Origin: Streptomyces sp. HUAS 15-9
GTDB lineage: Bacteria > Actinomycetota > Actinomycetes > Streptomycetales > Streptomycetaceae
Direction: 5' to 3'
Assembly (NCBI RefSeq): GCF_025642155.1
Contig: NZ_CP106798.1
Span: forward strand, 62,001 to 126,000
Length of the DNA: 64,000 nucleotides
The position numbers were made by a program, and so were the translations under genes. Below the pieces are notes generated by a model. That model worked only from the letters and a program-made list of their open reading frames with translations, was not told where the DNA came from and searched no databases. Numbering within the stretch: the first letter of the stretch is position 1; every line of letters starts with the position of its first letter. Shown one piece after another: positions 17,419-26,484 of the stretch.

Positions 17419-18531
17419 ATGCGCATCCCGGATGAGACTCGTGACCAACTCGCCGTGAAGTTCGCGGTGTTGTTCCCACATCTGGACGAGCGGCAGCGAC
17501 GGCTGTTGATGGCCGCAGAGGCCCGTGTCCTGGGACACGGTGGTGTTCGGGCCGTCGCGCGAGCGGCCTCGGTGAGTGAGACCACGGTCCGCAAGGGCGT
17601 GTTCGAGTTGGAGGCCGGCGAGGAACCTCTGGGGCGGGTGCGGCGGCCGGGCGGAGGCCGCAAGAGGGTCGCAGATCTCGATCCGGGGCTCCGGCCGGCA
17701 CTGCTGGCGCTTGTCGAGCCGGATGAGCGCGGTGATCCGATGTCGCCGCTGCGGTGGACGGTGAAGTCGACCCGCACGCTGGCGCGGGAGCTGGCCCGGA
17801 CCGGGCACAAAGTCAGTGCGGACACCGTCGCGGACCTGCTGCGGGAGGAAGGCTTCAGTCTGCAGGCCAACGCCAAGACCATCGAGGGAAGCCAACATCC
17901 GGACCGGGATGCCCAGTTCCGCTATCTCAACGAGCAGGCCCGCGATCACAGGGACACCGGCCAGCCGGTGATCAGCGTGGACACCAAGAAGAAGGAGCTC
18001 GTCGGCGAGTTCAAGAACAACGGACGCCAATGGCGGCCTGCGGCTGATCCGATGCCGGTGAACGTCCATGACTTCGCCGACCCCCAGCTGGGCAAGGCCG
18101 TCCCGTACGGGATCTACGATCTCGCGGCGAACACCGGCTGGGTCAACGTGGGCACCGATCACGACACCGCCGCGTTCGCAGTGGAATCGATCCGCCGCTG
18201 GTGGTCCGGCCAGGGCCGGGCCGCCTACCCGCAGGCGACACGACTGCTCATCACCGCCGACGCGGGCGGCTCGAACGGCTACCGCACCCGGGCCTGGAAG
18301 CTCGAACTCGCCCGGCTCGCGGCCGAAACAGGACTGACGATCACCGTTTGCCACCTGCCGCCGGGCACATCGAAGTGGAACAAGATCGAGCATCGGCTCT
18401 TCTCGCACATCACCCTGAACTGGCGCGGCCGCCCGCTGACCAGTCACGAAGTCATCGTCCAGTCCATCGCCGCGACCACCACCCGCACCGGCCTGCGCGT
18501 GAGCGCCGCACTCGACACCAACATCTATTAG
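17419..18531 (+). pseudogene. ISAzo13 family transposase, 3' truncated
   Basis: The 370-residue frame begins MRIPDETRDQLAVKF and contains the N-terminal helix-turn-helix GHGGVRAVARAASVSETTVRKG, the G-x-x-RVRRPGGGRKR linker, and DDE core segments VISVDTKKKELVG, LITADAGGSNGYR and GTSKWNKIEHRLFS. The family normally continues for about 50 more residues after ALDT. Here it ends NIY at the edge of the next IS (18529), so the tail was removed by that insertion. Its left end abuts the outer IS. Confidence 0.8.
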
Positions 18532-19970
18532 GGCTTGGTCATCTTGCTATCGGTGCGGGTATGTCGCGGCGGCAGGTGGGGCAGGCGCCGGTCCAGAGGG
18601 CGAGGAGTGTCTGCAGTTCACGGACGATCTGGTAGAGACTCAGACCGCCGCTGTGTCTTTTGGGGCGCGAGCCATGCGCCTGAGGGTGCAGAAGGCATGG
18701 GCGGCGGAGACGAGGGTGACATGGTGGTGCCAGCCGCCCCAGGTGCGGCCTTCGAAGTGGGCAAGTCCCAGGGCCTGTTTCATCTCCCGGTAGTCGTGCT
18801 CGATGCGCCAGCGCAGCTTGGTCAGCCGCACCAGGGTGGCCAGTGGCATGCCGGAGGGCAGGCTGGACAGCCAGAACTGCACCGGCTCGCTCTCGGTGGC
18901 GGGCCATTCGGCCAGCAGCCAGCGTTCAGGCAGCTCGGGAGCGTCCGTGGTCTTGCGTAGGCCCCGTCCGGCGGGCCGGACCCTGAGGGCGACGAACCGC
19001 GAGTACATGCGCTTGAAGCCGTTTCGGCCCGTGCCCGGCCGGGAGCCTACCCGCCAGGAAACCGGCCGTGCAGCCGCCCGGCCGGCCGCGATGACCAGGT
19101 CTTTCACCGTCTGCGCAGGGTCGGGGTACTGCGCTTTCGGTGGCCGGCCGGTGCCCGCGTAGGGGGGCTGGACGGGCCGGGCGTCGGCCGGATGGGCGGT
19201 GTGGCGGCAGGAGATCCCGACCGCATAGGGCAGGCTGCGTTCCTCCAGCCCCAGACGGAAGGCGGCGGCATCGCCGTATCCGGCATCCGCCACGACCAAG
19301 GGGACATCGACGCCCCACGACCGGGTTTCGTCGATCATGTCCAGGGCCAGCTGCCACTTCTCCACATGCCCCACCTGGGCGGGGATGCCGCAACGGCCGC
19401 GGCGGGCGACCTTGGCCGCATCCGCCTGTCCAGAGGCCGGATCCCATGAAGCGGGCACGAACAGCCGCCAGTTCACTGCGGCCGAGGCCTGCTCACGGGC
19501 CAGGTGCAGCGACACTCCCACCTGGCAGTTGGTGACCTTGCCCGCGGTGCCGGTGTACTGCCGCGACACACACGCAGACGCGTCCCCGTCCTTGAGGAAG
19601 CCGGTGTCGTCAACGATCAGCGCCTCCGGACCGATCGCCTCGTGCATCCTCCAGGCCAGCCGGGCCCGCACATGGGCCGCATCCCACGGGCTGGAGGTGA
19701 TGAAGTGCGCCAGCGCCTGCCGGTTGCCGTCCTCGCCGAGGCGGGCTGCCATCGGCTCCACCGACTTACGCCGCCCGTCCAGCAGCAGCCCTCGCACATA
19801 CGCCTGTCCCCACCGCCGCTGGTCCGCACGGAAGAACCCGTCGAACAACTCCGCCGCGAACGCCTCCAGGTCCCCCCGGGCCTCGGTCATCTCCTCAGGT
19901 GTCACACCACGACAACGCCACCCACGAGGCAACAGACACGCCACTCAGGAGTGAAGATGACCAAGCCCTA
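18529..19970 (-). mobile_element. IS701-type insertion sequence
   Basis: The terminal inverted repeats are TAGGGCTTGGTCATCTT at 18529-18545 and AAGATGACCAAGCCCTA at 19954-19970, a perfect 17-bp match. The left neighbour is the truncated ISAzo13 gene and the right neighbour an IS5-type element. The flanks CTAT and CTAG agree at three of four bases, so a 4-bp target duplication is possible but not proven. Confidence 0.85.
18550..19905 (-). pseudogene. IS701 family transposase, frameshifted near the C-terminus
   Basis: The protein has the IS701 DDE layout: ALIVDDTGFLKDG, PLVVADAGYGDAAAF and the YREMKQALGLAHFEGRTW box. The main frame stops at 18640 after RAPKDTAAV. A one-base shift restores the usual C-terminal extension (LSLYQIVRELQTLLALWTG...CPTCRR), which continues to about 18550. 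The catalytic core is complete, so residual activity is conceivable. I take GTG at 19905 as start; an ATG lies 15 bp further in. Confidence 0.75.
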
Positions 19971-20990
19971 CTAGGGCCTGTCTGGTGTTGTGATCAGTGG
20001 TTGGGTTGGAGGCTGCGGATCCAGAGGAGTGCGGCGCGGAGTTCGAGTCCGGCCCGGTAGTTGGCGGGGTCTTTGTCGTAGCGGGTGGCGAGGCCCCGCC
20101 ATGCTTTGATCTTGCTGATGCCGCGTTCGACGGTGTTCCGCTCGCGGTAGAGGTCGGGATCGCAGGTGACCGGTCGGCCGCCTGCCCGACCCTTTTTCTC
20201 CCGTTTCGCGGCCTGGCCCCGCGGCTCGGAGATCACGGCTTTGATTCCGCGTCTGCGCAGGTAGGCGCGGTCTTTTCGGGATGAGTAGGCCTTGTCCCCG
20301 GCGACCGCGCCGGGCCGGGTGCGGGGCCTGCCGACCGGCTGGCGGATCGACCCGTTCCAGGACAGGAACGAATTGAGGGCTGCCGCCGGCCTGCCCGGCC
20401 GTGACCAGGATGGCCAGTGGGCGGCCGGCGGCATCGACGGCGAGGTGGATCTTCGTGGTGAGACCGCCGCCGGAACATCCCAGGTCAGCGGCGGCCAGGC
20501 GGGCCCTACGGCAGTGCCTTGACCGCCGGCGTTCTTCGCCTGCCGGTCGGTTTGCCGGTCTTGTTCTTCGCGTCGGCCCTTTTTCGGCGGCCGATTTCTC
20601 CTGTGCCTCCAGGACTTCGGCGTCGACGGGTAGTCCGGCTGCATCGTGATGCGCGCGGGCCGTGGTCGAGTCCACGCTGACCAGCGACAAGTCCGTCTTG
20701 CCCCGCCTCGCGGCCTCGGCGATCACACCATCGAGGAGGGTCGTGAACACGCCGGCCTTCCGCCAGTACCGGAACCGGTCATACACCGTCTGCCACGGCC
20801 CGAACCGGCCGGGCATCTCCCGCCACTGTGCGCCCGACCGGAACTTCCACACCACACCCTCGAACTGGGCCCGAAGATTCTCCGGATACGGACCGAACTC
20901 CCCGATCGGCAGGAACGGAGCAATGAACTCCCAATCAGCATCAGTCAGTTGCGCACGCGTCACCCCCACAGTTCCACCGGGCCCCGAACC
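19971..20990 (-). mobile_element. IS5-type element, right end not found
   Basis: The left end CTAGGGCCTGTCTGGTGTTGTG directly abuts the IS701 element and resembles Streptomyces IS5-family termini. A matching inverted repeat was not found beyond the transposase start near 20963-21130, so the element may be end-deleted and immobile. Confidence 0.5.
19994..20963 (-). pseudogene. IS5 family transposase, frameshifted
   Basis: The start VTRAQLTDADWEFIAPFLP, the Q-W-R-E-M-P segment and SVDSTTARAHHDA belong to the IS5 family N-terminus. The reading frame fails near 20350. The second half continues in another frame (VGRPRTRPGAVAGDKAYSSR, then RNTVERGISKIKAWRGLATR, ending ALLWIRSLQPN). All expected catalytic blocks exist but not in one frame. 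Confidence 0.8.
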
Positions 20991-21285
20991 CGCACAGGTC
21001 CGCAAACCCGATAGATGTGGAGTCTCGCCGCTCGTGACATGTCGATCTTGCGTGACCTGGGCGTTCTTGACTGTCTCACGGCCTTGTCACCCATGATCAG
21101 TCCCAAATCCGTGGCATTTCCTCGCGAGAGCGAGGGCGAGATCAGGCGGCTTGCCCGTGTCGGCCGGAGTACACCACGCTGAGCCCCGAGCACGAAGACT
21201 ACCGGCGAGCCCAGATCGCGCACCGATTAGTTTCCCGCGCCACGCTGGTCCATACGCCGGACACCCACGGACGGAAGGCTGGGCC
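20964..21285. other. No gene seen between the IS5-type remnant and the RibD-fold gene
   Basis: Only short overlapping frames occur here, none with recognisable family features. The stretch is likely IS flank plus the upstream region of the gene at 21286. No clear promoter hexamers were assigned. Confidence 0.4.
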
Positions 21286-21852
21286 ATGCGGAAACTGATC
21301 TACGGCATGAACCTGACCCTGGACGGCTACATCGCCGCGGCCGGCGACGACATCGGCTGGAGCGGACCGCCGAGCCACGAGCTGTTCCAGTGGTGGCTCG
21401 ACCACGAGCAGGCGAGTGGCCTGTCGCTGTATGGGCGCAAGCTATGGGAGACGATGAGCTCCTACTGGCCGACCGGCGACCAGCAGCCGGGCGCCACCCC
21501 GGCGGAGATCGAGTTCGCGCGGAACTGGCGGGACACGCCGAAGGTGGTGTTCTCCTCGACGATCGACAGGGTCGACTGGAACACCCGCCTGGTCACCGGC
21601 GACGCGATCGCCGAGATCACCCGGCTCAAAGCCGAGGACGGCGGCCCAATGAACATCGGCGGCGCAACGCTCGCCGGGGCGGCCATGCGCGCCGGGCTGA
21701 TCGACGAGTACGCGATCGCCACCCATCCGGTCCTGGTGGGCGGCGGCACGCCGTTCTTCACCGCGCTGGACAGCTGGGTGAACCTGAACCTGGTGGAGAC
21801 GCGGACGTTTCCCGGCGGCGTGGTCCTGACCAGATACGAGACGAGGCGCTGA
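21286..21852 (+). CDS. Dihydrofolate reductase family protein (RibD C-terminal fold)
   Basis: The 188-aa protein begins MRKLIYGMNLTLDGYIAAAG, the signature start of the RibD-C/DHFR-like family, followed by LYGRKLWETM and a GGATLAGAAMRAGLIDEYAI block that binds NADPH in relatives. It ends TRTFPGGVVLTRYE. These proteins are predicted NADPH-dependent reductases of unknown substrate. I use the ATG at 21286 rather than an upstream frame extension because the conserved N-terminus starts there. The gene is intact and monocistronic. Confidence 0.85.
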   Translation: MRKLIYGMNLTLDGYIAAAGDDIGWSGPPSHELFQWWLDHEQASGLSLYGRKLWETMSSYWPTGDQQPGATPAEIEFARNWRDTPKVVFSSTIDRVDWNTRLVTGDAIAEITRLKAEDGGPMNIGGATLAGAAMRAGLIDEYAIATHPVLVGGGTPFFTALDSWVNLNLVETRTFPGGVVLTRYETRR

Positions 21853-22058
21853 GCAGCAGCACCCCACGCGCTAGGGACCGTCTCAAAGTGATTTGCGTAG
21901 CGGTGCGGGTAGCAGAACCTCAGCGCACCCGCCAGCCCGACCACCACCCCTCATGGACGCGCTCCGCGCGACAGTGCTCCCACCACGTCGTCGCTGTCCT
22001 CACCACGAACACGCCGAGAACCTGCCGTGGTGCCAGCTGACGTCCTGGCGGTGACGCG

Positions 22059-22753
22059 CTACGCCTGCGGCAGAGCCTTCTCGTCCTCCTCGCCGGCCAC
22101 CGGGGACGATCCGGCGGTTGTACTGTCCGCAGCCGCAGGTCCGTGACTCGCGTACAGGACGGTGCTCTTCTGCTTTGTGCACTCGACGGCGCTCTTCGCG
22201 ACGAGCCGCTCAAGGGTGTTGCGCACGATAGTGGTCCCCCGGGCCCACTCGGGGTACTCATACCCAAACCCCCTGGTGACCTCGGGAGCCGCGCGGTTGG
22301 CAGGGATGCTGGTCCAGGATCTGCTTGAGAAGATCGCCCAGCGGAGGCTCGGCGGCCTTGTTCGCCACCGACTTGTCCGCCGAGGCCTTGGCCATGGTCT
22401 TCTTGGCACTCCTCCTGGTCGGGGCGGTCCGCCTGACGGCGGCCTTCTTGGCCGGGGCCGCAGGGCCGCAGGGCCGCTGTCCTCCTGGTGCCGCGGCACG
22501 GCCGCCTCCTCCGGCGGGTGGGTGAGGTCCTGCGGCTCCGTCCCCGCAGCAGTTGCCGCACCCGCGGCGGCGGAATCAGGGCCAGCAGGCGCGGCAGCCA
22601 GAGCGCTCCGCAGTCTGAGCAGCACCTCATCCTCCGCCGTCTGCAATTGCTTCAGACGAGCTCGGAGGTTCGCCTGCTCACGGGGTTACTCTCAAGCTCG
22701 CTGGCAAAACGTCCCGCGTGCCTGTCCTGAATGGTGGCAGCCTCATCGGCCAC
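22059..22753 (-). pseudogene. Lysine-rich DNA-binding-like protein gene, multiply frameshifted
   Basis: Pieces of one protein occur in successive frames. In order: ADEAATIQDRHAGRFASELE (from about 22750), EQANLRARLKQLQTAEDEVL, then an Ala/Lys/Arg-rich segment AKKAAVRRTAPTRRSAKK with LLKQILDQHP, and finally ARGTTIVRNTLERLVAK followed by KQKSTVLY, a winged-helix-like end. I recall Streptomyces proteins with this coiled coil, H1-like basic linker and wHTH order; their role is unknown. At least three frame changes are needed, so the gene is dead. Confidence 0.6.
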
Positions 22754-22919
22754 GGCAGTCACGCTCCTTGGTCCCTGGAGTGTTGCGGCGGATGCTACCC
22801 ATCCACAGGACCTCATAGCTGACGTCCCGGCAGATCACACCTCTACAAGAACCGCAGGCCGTTGCATGCCGCTTGGACGGACGGCTGGCCCGGTGCTGCG
22901 GCGCCCGGGTCTTCACACA

Positions 22920-23075
22920 GGGCCGTGGTCTGGGGAGGGTTCCGCAGCACCGAGTGCTTGGCCGAAGTCCTCGACAACCGCATCGAGTGCGGCGTGTGGG
23001 GCGGTATGACCGAGCGCGAGCACCGGACTCCGCTGCGCCCGCAGACCCGACGTCGCATCCTGGCAAGCAGAAGCA
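22920..23075 (+). pseudogene. WhiB-like (Wbl) regulator remnant
   Basis: The plus strand encodes ECLAEVLDNRIECGVWGGMTEREHR. The GVWGGMTERER box and the preceding L-D-N-R-I-E-x-G are diagnostic of Wbl proteins. The cysteine-rich 4Fe-4S binding part that should precede it is not recognisable, and the sequence after the box is scrambled. It is a fragment of a developmental or redox regulator gene. Confidence 0.65.
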
Positions 23076-23342
23076 CGGCAGGCGTTCGAACACCCCACGG
23101 CCAGCTGACGGCAGGACAGCGGGCCCACGCCGGACGAGTGGTCTGCCCTTGGTCTGACGGCGCCGGGGACGCTGGTGGAACGAGAACAAGTTCAACTACC
23201 TGGGCTGGTGGACTGTCCGCTGTGCGTGCCGCAAGGCTCGGCCCAAGTCGCGACGCTGCCTGATCCGGTGGCACTGACTCACTGGTCACGGAGCGGAGCC
23301 GCAGTGTAACGTCACTGTCAGATGTCGTGGTTCGCAGTTCCT

Positions 23343-23367
23343 GCCCGCGCTGTGGCGCGGGCGTTTT
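23343..23367 (+). terminator. Hairpin with T-tract in the csp 5' leader
   Basis: GCCCGCGC at 23343-23350 pairs perfectly with GCGCGGGC at 23355-23362 across a TGTG loop and is followed by GTTTT. It lies 80 bp before the cold-shock ATG. It could be the terminator of an upstream transcript or a structured leader element of the cold-shock mRNA. Confidence 0.6.
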
Positions 23368-23447
23368 GCTGTGCAGTGCCCGAGGACCAGGACGACCACC
23401 TCCGGGTCCGCGCGGTGCGGACCCGCCATCGAATGGAAGGCACAGAC

Positions 23448-23651
23448 ATGGCCAGCGGTACCGTCAAGTGGTTCAACGCCGAAAAGGGCTTCGGCTTCAT
23501 CGCGCAGGACGGAGGCGGCCCCGACGTCTTCGCGCACTACTCCAACATCAACGCCAGCGGCTTCCGTGAACTCCAGGAAGGCCAGGCCGTCACCTTCGAC
23601 ATCACCCAGGGCCAGAAGGGCCCGCAGGCGGAGAACATCACCCCCGCCTGA
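23448..23651 (+). CDS. Cold-shock domain protein (CspA family)
   Basis: The 67-aa single-stranded nucleic acid binding protein has one cold-shock domain: [20 protein letters not shown] contains RNP1 (KGFGFI), and DVFAHYS is the RNP2 region. It likely acts as an RNA chaperone. The ATG at 23448 is chosen because [10 protein letters not shown] is the invariant start; the upstream open frame is the leader. It is bounded by two strong hairpins, so it appears to be transcribed alone. Confidence 0.95.
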   Translation: MASGTVKWFNAEKGFGFIAQDGGGPDVFAHYSNINASGFRELQEGQAVTFDITQGQKGPQAENITPA

Positions 23652-23664
23652 CCCGACGCCAAAA

Positions 23665-23714
23665 GCGATGCACGGTGCCCTCAAAGCGCTCGCGCCAACG
23701 GCACCGTGCATCGC
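23665..23714. terminator. Perfect 15-bp stem downstream of csp
   Basis: GCGATGCACGGTGCC at 23665-23679 pairs exactly with GGCACCGTGCATCGC at 23700-23714, with a 20-nt loop. A T-tract (TTTT) follows only on the minus strand, but a long GC-rich stem without U-run is a common Streptomyces terminator type, so it probably ends csp transcription. Confidence 0.7.
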
Positions 23715-23762
23715 GGCACCACAGCCGAATGAGTTCAGCCGAGTCCGAGGCCACTCAGGGCA

Positions 23763-24128
23763 GTGGCCCAGTCGGTGACAATGGCGCGCTGCGTGGCCGC
23801 GAAAGCGACCTTGCCGGCCTGGAAACACGCCACGCCGGTCACCGCCGGAGACCTCACCGGAGGCAACAGGTGGGACACCCTGGTGCGCTGGTCCGACGGA
23901 GAGGTCTCCCAGTTCCAGGAGACCGGCCCCGGCGGCATCGGCAAGGAGGTCGAGATGGCCGCGGCCGGCAGCACGAGGTCCCATGACTCGGTCATGACCG
24001 CGGGCAGTTTCGACTCCAACGGTCGGCCCGACGACCTCAGCGTCCGCTGGTCCGACGAAGAGACCAGCCTGTACGCCAACACCGGCGTAACCTTCGGCAC
24101 CGAACACCTGCTCGTCGCTCCGAAGTAG
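23763..24128 (+). pseudogene. C-terminal fragment of a VCBS/FG-GAP-type repeat protein
   Basis: The 121-codon frame holds two repeats of the kind found in the secreted protease at 61116-62972: TLVRWSDGEVSQF and NGRPDDLSVRWSDEETSLY, ending GTEHLLVAPK. The protease ends with the closely similar KEHQLVPPK. No signal peptide, protease domain or earlier repeats precede it. It is most likely the remnant of a paralogue about 38 kb away from the intact copy. Confidence 0.7.
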
Positions 24129-24277
24129 GCATCGGCTGCAGAACCAGCCGGGTACAGCGGCCGCACAGCACCCGGAACCGGCCCGCAAGGCGTACCGCTC
24201 ACCCGGCCTCCCAGCGGCAACCACCGCTTCTCAGAAGCGACATCACGCCGGCAAAGTCAGCAGACACTCCCGACCGC

Positions 24278-24916
24278 TCAGGCGTCGGTTCGGATCACCA
24301 CCTCCAGAGTGCGCGGGCCGTGGACGCCCTCCACCCGTTCGAGCTCGATATCGGAGGTGGCCGAGGGTCCGCTGATCAGTGTGAGGGGGTGTGTGGGTCG
24401 GAGTCGGGCCACTGCCTCTGGGACACCGGTCTGCACCGATGACAAGTCGATGACGCAGAGGTGCAGGTCGGGGACGAGTGTCAGGGCGCGCCGTCCCTGG
24501 TCCGGTGCGGCAGCGTCCAAGAAGATCGTGCCGGTCTCGGCACAGCTGACGGTGGAGGCCGTGACCACGCCGTCGAGCAAGTCCAGTTGAGGGGCCGGAA
24601 TGTCGGCGGAGTCCGTCAGGACGGTCCCGTCGTACGCGGCCAGCCAGGCCGGATCCAGCCCGGGTGGTACCCCGATCTTCCGTGCTCCGTGCGCGTGGAG
24701 CACCTCGGCGACCACCGCCGCGGTCTCGGAAGCCGTGCAGGTGTGCACCTGTGTCCGGTAGTCCACGAGCCGGTCGACGAAGAGGGCGAGTCGCTCCGTG
24801 TCGGGGAGGCGCCGGCCGGTGCGGTAGGCACGGGGGACCACCGTCTCGGGGCCTGGGGAGAGTGCCAGGGCGTCCCGGACACGGCTCAGGACGGTCTCAC
24901 GTGCGGTTGCGGTCAC
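24278..24916 (-). CDS. lutC: LutC/LldG-type LUD domain protein, lactate utilisation
   Basis: LutC, 212 aa, is the third component of the LutABC L-lactate oxidation complex that converts lactate to pyruvate. Family features are TVSCAETGTIFLDA and DLHLCVIDLSSVQTGVPEAV in the LUD domain, with SGPSATSDIELERVEGVHGP at the C-terminus. The GTG start at 24916 overlaps the lutB stop by 4 bp and has AGGAG upstream. It is the last gene of the lutA-lutB-lutC operon, presumably controlled by the operators before lutA. Confidence 0.92.
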   Translation of the reverse strand: MTATARETVLSRVRDALALSPGPETVVPRAYRTGRRLPDTERLALFVDRLVDYRTQVHTCTASETAAVVAEVLHAHGARKIGVPPGLDPAWLAAYDGTVLTDSADIPAPQLDLLDGVVTASTVSCAETGTIFLDAAAPDQGRRALTLVPDLHLCVIDLSSVQTGVPEAVARLRPTHPLTLISGPSATSDIELERVEGVHGPRTLEVVIRTDA

Positions 24917-26484
24917 GGTGTCTCCTGGATGCCGTCGTCGGGGTGCCGTACGCCTTCCGCCGCTGCGGCCCGCATCGCCTCCGCGCCCTCCGCGGAGGCG
25001 AACCAGGAGCGGAAGGACTGCCGGGGCGGGGCCGGGGTGTCGCGGCTGTCGCTCCAACCGCGAAACGGTGGTGGCAGATGCGAGATCGTGCCGTCCCGCC
25101 CCGCCAGTAGGCGCCCGAGACCCGCCGCCTTCTGTGCGGCCGTGAACAGTTTCGGCCGCTGCATGACTGTGGCCGCGGCCTTCATCGCCAGCTTCTCGGC
25201 GGTGGTACCCGACTGCTCGGTGTGCTGGTGACGCAGCTCGACCAGCAGTGACGGAATATCGATCTTCACAGGGCAGGCGTCGAAGCAGGCACCGCACAGG
25301 CTGGAGGCGTACGGCAGTGAGCTGTTGGGGTCGTCCTTGGCGCCGTGCATGCCGGCGAGCTGTGGGGTGAGGACCGCGCCGATCGGACCGGGATAGGTCG
25401 AGCCGTAGGCGTGGCCGCCCGTCCGCTCGTAGACCGGGCAGACGTTGAGGCAGGCGGAGCAGCGGATGCAGTTGAGGGCCGCCCGACCGATCGCGTCCGC
25501 GAGCGCTGCCGTACGCCCGTTGTCCAACAGTACGAGGTGGAAGTCCTGCGGGCCGTCGCCCGGTGTCACCCCCGTCCACAGCGAGGTGTACGGGTTCATC
25601 CGCTCTCCGGTCGAGGAGCGCGGCAGCAACTGCAGGAAGACCTCCAGGTCCTGGAAGCGCGGAAGCACCTTCTCGATGCCCATCACGGTGATCAGGGTCT
25701 CGGGCACCGTGAGGCACATCCGGCCATTGCCCTCGGACTCGACCACCGACAGGGTTCCGGTCTCGGCGATGCCGAAGTTGGCGCCGGAGACGGCCACTTT
25801 GGCCGTCATGAACTTCTCGCGCAGATACGCGCGCGCCGCAGCCGCCAGCTGGGCGGGAACGGCGTCCAGCCCGGGGTCCACGCCCGGGATCTCCTGCAGG
25901 AAGATGTCCCGGATTTCGTCGCGGTTGCGGTGGATCGCGGGAACCAGGATGTGCGACGGCCTGTCGTGCGCGAGCTGGACGATCAGCTCGGCGAGGTCGG
26001 TCTCGTACGCGGTGATCCCCTGGCTCTCCAGGTACTCGTTGAGGCCGATCTCCTGAGTGGCCATCGACTTGACCTTGAGGACCTCGTCGCTGCCGGTCCC
26101 CTTGACCAGCCTGGTGACGATCTCGTTGGCCTCGATGCCGTCGCGCGCCCAGTGGACGGTGCCGCCGTGCTCGATGACCTTCCGCTCCAGCTGTTCCAGC
26201 AGTTCGGGCAGCCGGTTCATGGTGTCGGTCTTGATGGCCGAGCCGGCGTCGCGCAGCTGCTCCCAGTCGGGCAGTTCACCGGTGACGGCGAGGCGCTTGG
26301 CGCGGATGGAGTGGGTGGCCCTGCCCAGATTCCGGCGCAGCTGCTCGTTGGCCAACTCGTCGTGGGCGGCCTTGGGGAAGGCGCGCTCGCCGCGGAGGTT
26401 GCCGGCGCCGTACGGGGAGCGCGGGGGGACGGTGGGCATGCCGACGAAGGTGCTGTTCGGCGCGCGGTCGGCCGGGCTGTTCAT
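24913..26484 (-). CDS. lutB: LutB/LldF iron-sulfur protein, lactate utilisation
   Basis: LutB, 523 aa, combines an N-terminal LUD domain (HWARDGIEANEIV, SGANFGIAETGTLSVVESEGN) with a C-terminal ferredoxin-like domain. The two 4Fe-4S motifs are visible: CIRCSACLNVCPVY and CGACFDACPVKIDIP. It passes electrons from lactate oxidation into the cytoplasmic or membrane pool together with LutA. The ATG at 26484 overlaps the lutA stop by 4 bp. The C-terminal tail is rich in alanine and specific to actinobacterial versions. Confidence 0.94.
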   Translation of the reverse strand: MNSPADRAPNSTFVGMPTVPPRSPYGAGNLRGERAFPKAAHDELANEQLRRNLGRATHSIRAKRLAVTGELPDWEQLRDAGSAIKTDTMNRLPELLEQLERKVIEHGGTVHWARDGIEANEIVTRLVKGTGSDEVLKVKSMATQEIGLNEYLESQGITAYETDLAELIVQLAHDRPSHILVPAIHRNRDEIRDIFLQEIPGVDPGLDAVPAQLAAAARAYLREKFMTAKVAVSGANFGIAETGTLSVVESEGNGRMCLTVPETLITVMGIEKVLPRFQDLEVFLQLLPRSSTGERMNPYTSLWTGVTPGDGPQDFHLVLLDNGRTAALADAIGRAALNCIRCSACLNVCPVYERTGGHAYGSTYPGPIGAVLTPQLAGMHGAKDDPNSSLPYASSLCGACFDACPVKIDIPSLLVELRHQHTEQSGTTAEKLAMKAAATVMQRPKLFTAAQKAAGLGRLLAGRDGTISHLPPPFRGWSDSRDTPAPPRQSFRSWFASAEGAEAMRAAAAEGVRHPDDGIQETP

